From positions 66,625-130,624 of the forward strand of contig CAZIOP010000002.1 in the NCBI GenBank assembly GCA_964540895.1: DNA of 64,000 nucleotides, given 5' to 3'. The translations under genes were made by a program, and so were the position numbers. Each line of letters opens with the position of its first letter. The first letter of the stretch is position 1. The notes under the pieces were generated by a model. The model did not search any database and was not told where the DNA came from. It saw nothing but the letters and a program-made list of their open reading frames with translations. Source of the stretch: Patescibacterium sp964540895 (lineage in GTDB: Bacteria; Patescibacteriota; Patescibacteriia; Patescibacteriales; Patescibacteriaceae). Below, in pieces: positions 23,909 to 33,009 of this stretch.

Positions 23909-24703
23909 TTAGTTCATGACGCAGCGCAATGAAGCACTTAGATATGGAGCATTAATATCTTGTGCACCTCTCCAAACCCCGGTTTCATCGCTATTTACAT
24001 TTCGTAGAAATGTATTAGTCCCAGTAACCGTTGAAGTCCAGAAGTAACCTCCAGTATCAAAATCCATAAACATATCACCTTGCATTTCATCGGCATAACG
24101 AATACCAGCTAAGTTAGCGTTAAAGCCAGATTCACCTCCGATTTTTAACTTAGTACCGGCAGAGTTACAGTCAAAAGCATCGTTACGTGATGCATTGCAG
24201 CTATTGTTAGTATCTTTAAGGAATGAATCCATCATATTCCATTCATGGTCAGCTGGAACATGCCAGCCATCAGGACAAAGTCCCTGGTCACCCATCTTAG
24301 TAGAGCCATTCATAGCAGCATTAAAAGTATAGATAGTATTACCAGCATCACAATCAGCTTCAGAACCATGGAAACCTTCAGAATTTGAACAGTCTCGTTC
24401 TGAACCTTCACTTAAGTTTGTTAATGGAGTGTTGTCGGGCTTAGTTTTAGTTCGTACGTTTTCCGCCATCCAGCATTGTTTGCCAATAGTTACAGTGCTG
24501 TATGTGTAACCATCACGATCAGTGATTGAGTCTCCGCAGGTAAAACCATCGTTAGCTAATGATAGTTTTGCTGGCACTGATACAGAGACAACTTTGTTTT
24601 GATTTGTGGCATTATACGAAGCAATAGCTGAAGAAGTTTGAGAAATCACAAAGCCCAAACCCAATACCGCTATTAATAAAGAAAAACTGATATATTTCTT
24701 CAT
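23909..24703 (-). CDS. Secreted FISUMP-domain protein
   Basis: A 264-aa protein with a signal peptide (hydrophobic residues 5-28, cleavage probably around SSAIA) and one FISUMP domain (SITDRDGYTYSTVTIGKQCW, TKPDNTPLTNL, GLCPDGWHVPADHEW, ending ASLRCVMN). It shares the domain with the pilin fusion encoded next to it; the two are paralogues by domain duplication. Its own terminator separates them, so they need not be cotranscribed. No enzyme motif is visible. Confidence 0.85.
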   Translation of the reverse strand: MKKYISFSLLIAVLGLGFVISQTSSAIASYNATNQNKVVSVSVPAKLSLANDGFTCGDSITDRDGYTYSTVTIGKQCWMAENVRTKTKPDNTPLTNLSEGSERDCSNSEGFHGSEADCDAGNTIYTFNAAMNGSTKMGDQGLCPDGWHVPADHEWNMMDSFLKDTNNSCNASRNDAFDCNSAGTKLKIGGESGFNANLAGIRYADEMQGDMFMDFDTGGYFWTSTVTGTNTFLRNVNSDETGVWRGAQDINAPYLSASLRCVMN

Positions 24704-24839
24704 ATCTTAGTTATTAATTAATAATAATATCTCATTAGTTTAGCTAAGCAGATTAATAAAGTCAAGGCCAAAAAAACCATTTTAGAGTACTGATGTAAGT
24801 TATTTGATCTATTAATATATGGTAGAATGTACCTTATAT

Positions 24840-26477
24840 ATGATTGAGATATTATTAGTCTTAGTTGCTGGTATATTAACTATTGCAGCTCCTTGTATTC
24901 TGTTGCCCCTACCAATTGTCTTAGGTGCATCAGTTGGATACACCAGTAAATTACGTCCCATATTCATTACATTGGGTTTTGTGGTTACCTTTTCTGTTTT
25001 GGCGTTGACGTTAAATGTTGTGATTCAAAATCTTAATGTTGATCCTGAGATTTTGCGCCATGGCGCTTCAATCTTGTTAGTTATTTTTGGCCTATGTATG
25101 ATATGGCCTTTTTTATTTGAGTATGTAACCCGTCATTTTTCCAAAGTAATAAATAAAGCAGGTACGGAAAGTGGAAAGGTTGGTTCTGGTAATAGTGGTG
25201 GTTTTTTACTTGGTGTGTTAATTGGAATAATTTGGGCGCCATGTGCTGGACCAATACTTGGTTCAATTCTAACTTTGATTTCTCAGCAAACAGATATAGT
25301 TCGTGCGTCTGTCTTGTTAATTGTTTATGCTATCGGAGCTGGTATTCCGATGTTAGCCATTGCTTATGGTGGTCAAACAATAACTACTCGTATTCAAGTC
25401 ATAGCTAAACATGGAAAAATTTTACAAAGAATTTTTGGTGTAGTAATTATTGGTTTAGGAATAGCCGTTTATTTTCAATATGACACGGTGATTCAAGCCA
25501 AGATTTTAGATTTTTTTGAAAATAGTAAGATGATGACTGTTGTTAAGGAAGAAAGAACACAAAAAAATGTTGATTCAATTGAATTAAAAGATTATGGACC
25601 TGCCCCAAAGCTAACTGGTATTACCACCTGGCATAATTCTAAACCATTAACTATTTCAGACTTAAAAGGCAAGGTAGTCTTAGTTGATTTTTGGACGTAT
25701 AGTTGTATTAATTGTATTCGGACTCTTCCACACATCACTGCCTGGCATGAAAAGTATAAAGATCAGGGGCTGGTTATTATTGGAGTACATACGCCAGAGT
25801 TTGCTTTTGAAAAAGATAATGACAATGTACAAAAAGCTTTGGATCAATATAAGATTACCTACCCTGTTGCTCAAGATAATAATTACCAAACCTGGAATGC
25901 TTACAAAAATCACTATTGGCCAGCTAAATATCTAATTGATAAGAATGGAAATATTGTCTATACCCATTTTGGTGAAGGTGATTATATGGAAACAGAAAAT
26001 GTTATTCAGAAATTATTAGGTATGAAAGCCGCTCCAGTATCTGAAACTATTTCCGAAAAAAATATAGGTTCAGTTGGTTCACCGGAAATATATTTTGGAA
26101 CAGATCGATTAGCTAATTTAGCATCAGAGCAACAATCTTCAACCAAAACAACAAACTATAGTTTGCCACAAGACTTAGCTATTAATTCTTTTGCCTTGGA
26201 GGGTGAATGGGAGTTTAAACCAGAAAAAATTATTTTGCATAGTCAGGCAGGCAAGATTAAGCTACGTTTTTCAGCTGCCAAGGTTTTTATGGTAGCCGCA
26301 CAACCTAGTGGTGAAGCGATTTTGAAAATAATAGTTGATGGTGAATTTAAGAAAGAGATAAAAGTAAATACTTCAACGTTGTATACCTTATTTGATTCCA
26401 CCGAATATGGTGACAAGGTTATTGAAATAGAAATCATTGGTAGTGGTTTTGAAGCCTTTACCTTTACGTTTGGGTAA
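24840..26477 (+). CDS. DipZ-like protein: CcdA membrane domain plus thioredoxin domain
   Basis: A 545-aa protein in three parts: an N-terminal CcdA/DsbD-type membrane domain with six helices and the redox cysteines in TIAAPCILLPLP and IIWAPCAGPILG; a thioredoxin/TlpA-like domain with active site SCINC in FWTYSCINCIRTLP (near residue 290); and a C-terminal beta domain (FALEGEWEFKPEKIIL) typical of DipZ. It carries electrons from cytosolic thioredoxin across the membrane to reduce outer disulfides. This suits a cell with several cysteine-rich outer proteins. I chose the ATG at 24840 (tatATG) rather than 24819; a TAGAAT -10 ends about 11 bases before it. Confidence 0.9.
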   Translation: MIEILLVLVAGILTIAAPCILLPLPIVLGASVGYTSKLRPIFITLGFVVTFSVLALTLNVVIQNLNVDPEILRHGASILLVIFGLCMIWPFLFEYVTRHFSKVINKAGTESGKVGSGNSGGFLLGVLIGIIWAPCAGPILGSILTLISQQTDIVRASVLLIVYAIGAGIPMLAIAYGGQTITTRIQVIAKHGKILQRIFGVVIIGLGIAVYFQYDTVIQAKILDFFENSKMMTVVKEERTQKNVDSIELKDYGPAPKLTGITTWHNSKPLTISDLKGKVVLVDFWTYSCINCIRTLPHITAWHEKYKDQGLVIIGVHTPEFAFEKDNDNVQKALDQYKITYPVAQDNNYQTWNAYKNHYWPAKYLIDKNGNIVYTHFGEGDYMETENVIQKLLGMKAAPVSETISEKNIGSVGSPEIYFGTDRLANLASEQQSSTKTTNYSLPQDLAINSFALEGEWEFKPEKIILHSQAGKIKLRFSAAKVFMVAAQPSGEAILKIIVDGEFKKEIKVNTSTLYTLFDSTEYGDKVIEIEIIGSGFEAFTFTFG

Positions 26478-26493
26478 GATAGTAGAAAAATAA

Positions 26494-26530
26494 AATAACG
26501 GGATTTAAGGAATCCCGTTATTATTTTTTC
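26494..26530. terminator. Bidirectional terminator
   Basis: AATAACGGGATT / AATCCCGTTATT, 12-bp perfect stem with five-base loop, T-run on the plus side; separates convergent genes. Confidence 0.9.
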
Positions 26531-26547
26531 ATTTCAAATTATAGATA

Positions 26548-27057
26548 TTAAGCTTCAAACTTTATTTTTATTTTAAGCTTATTGCAGATAAAATATATTT
26601 TTTCTCTAAGTCTCGTATTGAATTTATTATTGTCCCAGATAAATTGAAAAGCCTCTATAGGACTAAGAGTAATTCTTTTGCACGTAATACAGAATAATCT
26701 TGAGGCTAATAACAAGCTATTGATGTTTGCTTCATTTATTTTGGTATTAAATCCGTCTTCTTTTTTTCTGCCTCCAAAATTTATCGAAAGATTATCAATA
26801 TACGTTTGGAAAAAATTAATAACGATTAAAATAACACCTTCTGCGTTGAGAGGTCCATGCTCAAATCGACTCTCATTTTGCGGATGTAGGACATTAAGAG
26901 AATATTTATTAAAGCCTATTATCAGTGCATATTTTAATAGACAGTCATTATGAATTAAGACGTTGTCTTCAATCTTAGTAGTGTCTTTGTTTACATAGGC
27001 ACGTTCATCACACTTTGGACAGAAAAATTTTACCAATGTTATTTTTTTACTTGGCAT
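26548..27057 (-). CDS. Hypothetical protein with zinc-ribbon-like cysteines
   Basis: A 169-aa cytosolic protein. Four cysteines in two pairs, FFCPKCDERAY near the N-terminus and FCITCKRITL near residue 125, could bind one zinc ion; another single cysteine pair flanks the helices. No known domain recognised. The ATG at 27057 has an AAAGGAG site and an upstream TTGACA-17-TATAAA promoter on the minus strand. It belongs to the scattered set of single AT-rich genes with strong start signals. Confidence 0.65.
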   Translation of the reverse strand: MPSKKITLVKFFCPKCDERAYVNKDTTKIEDNVLIHNDCLLKYALIIGFNKYSLNVLHPQNESRFEHGPLNAEGVILIVINFFQTYIDNLSINFGGRKKEDGFNTKINEANINSLLLASRLFCITCKRITLSPIEAFQFIWDNNKFNTRLREKIYFICNKLKIKIKFEA

Positions 27058-27237
27058 TTTGAGCTCCTTTGATTTATTTTTTTAAATGAGTTTTTAAATG
27101 GATTTCTATTATTTATAATACAAAAAAACATTTTTGTCAAGGAAATAAAATGATTGGGTACCTATTATTTCTGAAGACATTTGCTCAATCCATAAGCATA
27201 TTTTATCTTCTGAAAGTGCATGCTATACTCACATTAT

Positions 27238-27981
27238 ATGTCTATAACCTATACTCTTACTAATCATGATTTGTTACTTGACGAACAAATTATGACTGCA
27301 ATAAAGCCGTATGTCTTAAAGATAAAGGACATGCCTTCAGAGGATAAACCACGGGAGAAATTGTCTAAATATGGTCCTTCAGCTTTATCAGTTGCTGAGT
27401 TAGTAGCTGTAGTTTTAGCCTCAGGTACTAAAAAAGAGGATGTCATGTCTATGGCTTCTCGTATTATTCGTGATTACGGTGAACGAACGTTGTCTGGACA
27501 GACTGATGCTGTTTTATTATCTAAAGAATTAAATGTTCCTTTGGTCAAAGCCTTGCAGATTGTGGCTTGTGCGGAATTAGGTCGACGTTTTTATGATCGT
27601 CGTGAACATGGTTTAGAAATTATTAGAACGGCCAAAGATGTCTTTAATTATTTAAAAGATTTACGCTCCTTGCCTAAGGAACATCTACGAGGATTATATG
27701 TAAATACTCATCATCGTTTAATTCATGATGAAGTAATTTCTATCGGTACTATTAATGCTAACTTAATTCATCCTCGCGAAGTGTTTAAACCAGCAATTGA
27801 GTACGGTGCTGCTGCGGTAATTCTAGCTCATAATCACCCATCAGGTATTGTCACACCTAGCGCAGCTGATATTGAAATTACGAAACGTGTTGTGGAAGCA
27901 GGTAAGATTATTGGTATCCCATTAGTTGACCATGTCATTATTGGGAAAAATAAATTTGCCAGTATTGAGGCAGGTTATTAA
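27238..27981 (+). CDS. radC: RadC family JAB-domain protein
   Basis: A 247-aa protein: an N-terminal helix-hairpin-helix-like region (PREKLSKYGPSALSVAELVA) and a C-terminal MPN/JAB domain with the zinc motif H-N-H-P-S-G-x(5)-S-x-x-D. This is the RadC/UPF0758 family, widespread and often tied to DNA repair or mobile DNA, though its biochemical role is unproven. I used the ATG at 27238 (tatATG); a TATACT -10 at 27224-27229 ends eight bases before it, so the mRNA should be leaderless. Followed by a small gene and a phosphatase with gaps of 16 and 6 bases. Confidence 0.9.
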   Translation: MSITYTLTNHDLLLDEQIMTAIKPYVLKIKDMPSEDKPREKLSKYGPSALSVAELVAVVLASGTKKEDVMSMASRIIRDYGERTLSGQTDAVLLSKELNVPLVKALQIVACAELGRRFYDRREHGLEIIRTAKDVFNYLKDLRSLPKEHLRGLYVNTHHRLIHDEVISIGTINANLIHPREVFKPAIEYGAAAVILAHNHPSGIVTPSAADIEITKRVVEAGKIIGIPLVDHVIIGKNKFASIEAGY

Positions 27982-27997
27982 TTATTAATTTATTTTT

Positions 27998-28267
27998 ATG
28001 GAGGGGAAACAATATCAGTTAGCAACTGCTTTTGATGGTTTAGTAACCGACGGAGCGGTTTTTTGTTATTCATTACTGCATGATGAGTCATCACCTCAGG
28101 CCTTGGAGTTAGCTGAGCAATTTAATGATTTATACCATTTATTTTTAAATAAATTTGCTCGTCTAACTCAAGAATCATCTGTTTCAGATAATTTAGAAGA
28201 AGAAATGACTGCCTTATTAAAACAATTACTTAAAATCAAGAAAGTGTTAGTAAAAAGTGAAACATAA
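27998..28267 (+). CDS. Small hypothetical protein
   Basis: An 89-aa, mostly helical protein (FDGLVTDGAVFCYSLLHDE, LAEQFNDLYHLFLNKFARL, EEEMTALLKQLLKIKKVLV). No recognised domain and no membrane segment. It lies 16 bases after radC and 6 before the phosphatase gene, so it is probably part of that operon. The helical, acidic character would suit a small partner protein, but this is a guess. Confidence 0.65.
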   Translation: MEGKQYQLATAFDGLVTDGAVFCYSLLHDESSPQALELAEQFNDLYHLFLNKFARLTQESSVSDNLEEEMTALLKQLLKIKKVLVKSET

Positions 28268-28273
28268 AATAGT

Positions 28274-28738
28274 ATGAATATTCATTTCGTGTGTGCTGGT
28301 AATACCAATCGCAGTCGAATGGCTGAAGCTTATTTGAATTCCAAAAAGATACTCAATATAAATGGTACTTCAAGTGGTATTAGAGCAGAAGATAATTTAA
28401 ATGGACGAATCTGTAGTTATTCCAAACATATTCTGGAAGAGAATAATATTATTAATTTTACTTCATCAACCTGGACTCAGTGTAATAGTGAGATTATAGA
28501 AGCAGCTGATGTAGTTATTTTTATGCAGTCGGAATATTTAGAGTATGTTCAGAAAGAATTAAAGATTTCTCCTTTACATTATGAGATATGGAATATACCA
28601 GATGTTCCAATTCGAGATACAGCGCCTGGTGAACAGGTTGACTTAACCTTGGAAGCTGAAAGACTAGCCTATGATGAAAAGATTTATAAGATGATTGTTG
28701 AAAAAGTTGATGATTTGGTTCATAGAATAGAGAAATAA
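28274..28738 (+). CDS. Low-molecular-weight protein tyrosine phosphatase family
   Basis: A 154-aa protein with the LMW-PTP fold. The P-loop C-x5-R is FVCAGNTNRSRM (Cys7, Arg13), and the general-acid loop is seen as IPDVPIRDTAPGEQ (a D-P-like element is altered). It may dephosphorylate phosphotyrosine in proteins; arsenate reductase activity is the alternative in this family. It closes the radC unit. Confidence 0.85.
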   Translation: MNIHFVCAGNTNRSRMAEAYLNSKKILNINGTSSGIRAEDNLNGRICSYSKHILEENNIINFTSSTWTQCNSEIIEAADVVIFMQSEYLEYVQKELKISPLHYEIWNIPDVPIRDTAPGEQVDLTLEAERLAYDEKIYKMIVEKVDDLVHRIEK

Positions 28739-28813
28739 AGCCTTGCCTAAAAGCTTAATATAATCTATAATATATTCACGCACTTACTTAATTCCTAAGT
28801 TTTTTTATTTTAT

Positions 28814-29335
28814 ATGGAACAAACAACCCCTGATATAAATCCTAAATCCAGTAATAAATTCTGGATGTGGCTACTAGTAATCGCTATTCCTGTAGGTATT
28901 TTAGCTTATATTGCGATGAATCGTGAATCAAAAGAAGTATCACCTGAGCCAGTGGCTATAAAGAGTGAAGAACAGACTATACCTTCCACTCCTTCTGAAA
29001 TTACACCGTCTGAAACTCCAGATGTTACTACTGGTCAAACCTATAAAGATGGCACCTATACTGCTGTTGGAGAATATATGTCTCCAGGTGGTCCAGAACA
29101 GATTGGTTTAAGTTTGACTGTTAAGAACAATGTGATTACAGACGCCACTTTTACACCAAAAGCTGAACGACCAATGTCAGTTCGTTTTCAAGACATGTTT
29201 GCTGCAGGTTATAAAGAGTTTGTTGTTGGTAAAAAGCTTGATGAAGTTAATCTAACTAAAGTTTCTGGTTCTTCTTTGACTCCAAAAGGCTTCAATGACG
29301 CCTTAGCTAAGATTAAAGCAGAAGCTACATCATAA
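28814..29335 (+). CDS. Membrane-anchored FMN-binding domain protein
   Basis: A 173-aa protein with one N-terminal membrane helix (about 16-35), a Pro/Thr/Ser-rich spacer and an outer FMN-binding domain (YKDGTYTAVGEYMSPGG, then TPKAERPMSVRF). The flavinylation site, normally S/T-G-A-T/S, appears as S-G-S-S-L-T (residues 151-156), so Ser154 or Thr156 is the likely FMN acceptor. The next gene encodes the FMN transferase ApbE, which strongly supports covalent flavin binding outside the membrane. It should pass electrons from the membrane flavoenzyme at 30246 to outer acceptors. Start in tatATG context. Confidence 0.82.
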   Translation: MEQTTPDINPKSSNKFWMWLLVIAIPVGILAYIAMNRESKEVSPEPVAIKSEEQTIPSTPSEITPSETPDVTTGQTYKDGTYTAVGEYMSPGGPEQIGLSLTVKNNVITDATFTPKAERPMSVRFQDMFAAGYKEFVVGKKLDEVNLTKVSGSSLTPKGFNDALAKIKAEATS

Positions 29336-29341
29336 TACTAT

Positions 29342-30223
29342 ATGGCGTGGTCTAAGACGCCGCTTGTTTTTGAGGCCATCGGGACTAGTTGGCAAATCGA
29401 TCTTCCCGATGGTCTTTTGATATCTAAAAGAGAAGAATTATTACAACACATTAAAGAACGGATTGAGATTTTTGATCATGATTATTCTCGCTTTCGAGAT
29501 GATTCATTGATTACTGCTATATCAAAACAAGCTGGTGAATATATGCTACCAGCTGATGCCGAGCCTTTGTTTACGATATATGAAAATGTATATCGCCTAA
29601 CTAATGGTTTAGTTACTCCATTGATTGGGGATGTCTTGGTAGCAGCTGGGTATGACAAAAACTATTCTCTAAAACCTGGAACATTAGTTTCGCCTTTGAC
29701 ATGGAATGAGATTATAGAGCGACATGACAGAAAATTATTGGTAAAAAAACCAGTAGTATTAGATTTTGGAGCAGCAGGTAAAGGTTATTTAATTGATATT
29801 GTAGCTAATATAATTCGTGCCGCTGGTATAACTAGTTTTTGCGTGGACGCCGGGGGAGATATGGCTTATTATAATAGTGAAGAGGCTTTAAATGTAGGTT
29901 TAGAAGCCCCCTCTGATTCGACTAAGATAATTGGAGTAGCTCATATTAAAAATCAAAGTCTCTGTGGTTCAGCTGGCAATCGTAGGAGCTGGGGGAAGTA
30001 TCATCATATTATTAATCCAAAAACCCTAGAATCGCCCCGAGAAATTTTAGCAATCTGGACAATAGCAGAAACAACCTTATTGGCTGATGCTATGACTACT
30101 GCGTTATTTTTTACGGATGCTTCCGTTTTACAAAGAGAATATCAATTTGAATATTTAATTATGTATGCTGATTTTTCTATTAAAAAATCAGATAATTTTT
30201 TGGTGGACTTATATACTGTATAA
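29342..30223 (+). CDS. apbE: FAD:protein FMN transferase ApbE
   Basis: A 293-aa ApbE family protein. Recognisable are the N-terminal F-E-A-I-G-T-S-W, the segment DHDYSRFRDDSLI, the FAD/Mg site DFGAAGKGYLIDIVANIIR, VDAGGDMAYY and HHIINPKT, and the late AETTLLADAMTTALF. It moves FMN from FAD to Ser/Thr of target domains such as that of the preceding gene. No signal peptide is visible, although most ApbE enzymes act outside the membrane; the protein may be exported by another route or act before export. It sits 6 bases after the FMN-binding gene. Confidence 0.93.
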   Translation: MAWSKTPLVFEAIGTSWQIDLPDGLLISKREELLQHIKERIEIFDHDYSRFRDDSLITAISKQAGEYMLPADAEPLFTIYENVYRLTNGLVTPLIGDVLVAAGYDKNYSLKPGTLVSPLTWNEIIERHDRKLLVKKPVVLDFGAAGKGYLIDIVANIIRAAGITSFCVDAGGDMAYYNSEEALNVGLEAPSDSTKIIGVAHIKNQSLCGSAGNRRSWGKYHHIINPKTLESPREILAIWTIAETTLLADAMTTALFFTDASVLQREYQFEYLIMYADFSIKKSDNFLVDLYTV

Positions 30224-30245
30224 AAGTGAATGAACATTTTTTAAT

Positions 30246-31757
30246 ATGGGTTTTATAGATAGATTCTTGAATCAAATTACTATGTACCGCCTAGTCTTGT
30301 ATGGACTAGGAGTATTAGCTGTGATTTCTATAGTGGCAGCCATGTTAGGAAAATTATTTTTTACGCCCGAGCAGCTTCTCATCTCTTTAATAGTGTTACT
30401 AGTAACTTGTTTTGGTGTTAATTTTGTTTTAGCAAAAATATATAAACTCCCAATGAATCTTGAATCAGCTGATATTACTGCACTGATTCTTTTTTTCATT
30501 ATGGCTCCGCCTGAATCTTTACAAGAAGTGTTAACGTTAGTTGCAGTTGGAGCTATTGCTATGGTCTCAAAATATATTCTAGCTATAAATCGGAAGCATA
30601 TTTTTAACCCAGCCGCTGTAGCTGTTTTAATTATTAGTTTAGCTGGTTCAGGTATGGCTATTTGGTGGGCAGGTAGCTCTGTGTTACTACCATTCACGAT
30701 AATTCTTGGTTTACTAGTAGTCAGAAAGATTCGTCGCTTTGCCATGTTTGGATCTTTTTTAGTTATTAGCTTAATAACATTAACTGTCTTTGGTGTCAGC
30801 TCTGGGCAACAAATTACAGAGACACTGTCTCAAGCTTTTGTTTCTTGGCCCTTATTATTTTTTGGCACTATTATGCTTACAGAGCCAGCCACAACTCCAC
30901 CAGCCAAATATTGGCAATTAGTGTATGGAGCGATGGTAGGAGTTTTATTTTCTTCTCAATTTAAGGTTGGTCCATTGTATTCAACACCTGAGTTAGCCCT
31001 AGTACTTGGTAATATATTTTCATTTATTGTAAGCCCAAAGATAAAGTTACAGTTAGTATTAGAATCAAGTAAGCGTTTATCAGGTGATATTTACGAATTT
31101 ATTTTTAAATCCTCTCAGAAATTGGCTTTTCAAGCCGGACAATATTTAGAATGGACTTTACCTCGATTTTATTTTGATAGTCGTGGTAATCGCCGCTATT
31201 TTACAATTGCCTCTTCACCAACTGAGAATACTGTTCATCTTGGAATACGAACATTTGAAAACGGGAGTGAATTTAAAAAACAATTAGTAGCGATGAAACC
31301 GGGTGAGATAATGACGGCTGCCCAACTTTCAGGCGATTTTATTTTACCGACCAGCAACAATACCAAGTTAGTGTTTATTGCTGGAGGTATCGGTATCACC
31401 CCGTTTCGGAGTATGGTGAAATATTTAATAGATAAAAAAGAAAAAAGAGATATTATTTTATTGTATGCTTGTATACACCCAGAAAACTTTGTGTACAAAG
31501 ATATTTTTTCTATAGGTCAAGAAATTGGTCTAAAAACCGAATATATTATTACTGACAAAACCAATGTACCTTCTAATTGGACAGGTCGTGTTGGCTATAT
31601 TGATGAGAAATTATTGCAGGAGGCAGTGCCTGATTACAAACATCGTACGTATTACTTGTCTGGCCCAGAAACAATGGTTAAGAGCTATCAAACATTATTG
31701 CGAAGTGTGGGAATATTAAAGAAGCAGATTAAGAAAGACTATTTCCCGGGTTTTTAA
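30246..31757 (+). CDS. NqrB/RnfD-like membrane domain fused to ferredoxin-NAD(P)+ reductase
   Basis: A 503-aa fusion. Residues 1-260 hold about nine to ten membrane helices with NqrB/RnfD landmarks (INRKHIFNPAAVAVLI; IMLTEPATTPPAKYW). Residues 270-503 are an FNR-type reductase: flavin-binding RRYFTIASSP, and the NAD(P) site FIAGGIGITPFRSM with YYLSGPETMV near the end. It should take electrons from NAD(P)H on the cytosolic side and hand them through membrane flavins to the flavinylated outer protein. Third gene of the cassette, 22 bases after apbE. Confidence 0.9.
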   Translation: MGFIDRFLNQITMYRLVLYGLGVLAVISIVAAMLGKLFFTPEQLLISLIVLLVTCFGVNFVLAKIYKLPMNLESADITALILFFIMAPPESLQEVLTLVAVGAIAMVSKYILAINRKHIFNPAAVAVLIISLAGSGMAIWWAGSSVLLPFTIILGLLVVRKIRRFAMFGSFLVISLITLTVFGVSSGQQITETLSQAFVSWPLLFFGTIMLTEPATTPPAKYWQLVYGAMVGVLFSSQFKVGPLYSTPELALVLGNIFSFIVSPKIKLQLVLESSKRLSGDIYEFIFKSSQKLAFQAGQYLEWTLPRFYFDSRGNRRYFTIASSPTENTVHLGIRTFENGSEFKKQLVAMKPGEIMTAAQLSGDFILPTSNNTKLVFIAGGIGITPFRSMVKYLIDKKEKRDIILLYACIHPENFVYKDIFSIGQEIGLKTEYIITDKTNVPSNWTGRVGYIDEKLLQEAVPDYKHRTYYLSGPETMVKSYQTLLRSVGILKKQIKKDYFPGF

Positions 31758-31766
31758 TTTTATATT

Positions 31767-32948
31767 ATGTCAAAGTGTGTTTATTGCGGTAATAACCCTA
31801 CTCCACATTTATTATGTTGGTTTAATGAGACTGTTACAGTTATTATGACACCAATTAACCAACTTATTTTTGGAAAAAAATTTGGTAAGTTTATTTTTAA
31901 AAGCACTGGCGTTATTTTTTCACCCTTAGTTCGTGTTATGGAGAAAACTGGCATGATCACATATTCATCTGAAATGTCTAAAGCCACTAGCTCACGAGCT
32001 GAAGTATTATGGGTTGAAGCTAAGCAACGTGGTTTACAGATGGAATCTGTGAGAATTTTTGGACGAGAAAATGATTCGTATCGAGTCATGATTGGTGATC
32101 AGATGATCCATTTTTCAGGACTTCCTCGTCCAGAATATATGCCACGCACTGCTGAATGGTGGATGGATGATAAAGCTTTAGTTAAAGAAATATTACATAA
32201 AGCAGGTATACCTGTTCCAGCTGGCCAAGCATTTTCTAGATATCGACCTTTAAAGAAGATGTTTGAAAAATTGACTAAGCCAGTAATAATAAAGCCGCGA
32301 TTAGGTTCACGCGGTCGACATACTACCACATTTATTTACACTGAAGAACAATTGAAAAAAGCATTTAAGATTGCCAAAGAATTATGTTATTGGGTGGTGA
32401 TGGAAGAACATTTGGTTGGATCAGTATATCGCGGAACCATGATTGATGGAAAATTAGCCGGTGTGTTGCGAGGTGATCCGCCTCGAGTCACAGGTGATGG
32501 GATTCACACTGTCCGAGAATTAATTGAAATTAAGAATCAGAATAAACATCCTGAGATTCATAATGTAAAAATAACTCCATCTATGGAAGTTTTTTTAACA
32601 CGTACTGATCGTACGTTAGATGATGTTTTATCAGTTGACGAAACAATTGATTTATCAGAAAAAATTGGTGTTTCTTATGGTGGGAATAGTGCTGAAGATA
32701 CTCATCGGACACATCCAGAAACAAAAAAGATTCTTGAAGCAGCCGCAGCAGCAATTGGCGATCCTCTAATTGGATTTGATTTTATTATTGAACATATTGA
32801 TCAATCACCGTATGAACAAAAATGGGGTATTATAGAATGTAACGGTGTTCCATTTATTAACCTACATCATGATCCAATTGAAGGACCATCCAATAACGTA
32901 GCCAAATATGTTTGGGATTTTGTTGAAAAGAATGTAGCGTATTATTAA
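31767..32948 (+). CDS. ATP-grasp ligase in the flavin cassette
   Basis: A 393-aa protein with a short N-terminal C-x-x-C (CVYCGN, residues 4-9), then a helical region and an ATP-grasp domain (residues ~130-390): KPVIIKPRLGSRGRHTTTF for ATP binding, WVVMEEHLVGSVYRG, and the metal site IGFDFIIEH...WGIIECNG. The central VLRGDPPRVTGDGIHTVREL is like cyanophycin synthetase and related amino-acid ligases. It should join a carboxylate to an amine with ATP; the substrates are unknown. It starts 9 bases after the NqrB-FNR gene and so appears cotranscribed with an electron-transfer system, which is unexpected. Confidence 0.85.
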   Translation: MSKCVYCGNNPTPHLLCWFNETVTVIMTPINQLIFGKKFGKFIFKSTGVIFSPLVRVMEKTGMITYSSEMSKATSSRAEVLWVEAKQRGLQMESVRIFGRENDSYRVMIGDQMIHFSGLPRPEYMPRTAEWWMDDKALVKEILHKAGIPVPAGQAFSRYRPLKKMFEKLTKPVIIKPRLGSRGRHTTTFIYTEEQLKKAFKIAKELCYWVVMEEHLVGSVYRGTMIDGKLAGVLRGDPPRVTGDGIHTVRELIEIKNQNKHPEIHNVKITPSMEVFLTRTDRTLDDVLSVDETIDLSEKIGVSYGGNSAEDTHRTHPETKKILEAAAAAIGDPLIGFDFIIEHIDQSPYEQKWGIIECNGVPFINLHHDPIEGPSNNVAKYVWDFVEKNVAYY

Positions 32949-32967
32949 ATATATTTTTTGCAAAAAT

Positions 32968-33003
32968 AAAAACATCTCGATCACTTGACCGGGATGTTTT
33001 TTG
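32968..33003 (+). terminator. Terminator of the flavin cassette
   Basis: AAAACATC...GATGTTTT stem with additional G-U/C-G pairs, T-run after. Confidence 0.75.
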
Positions 33004-33009
33004 ATTATA

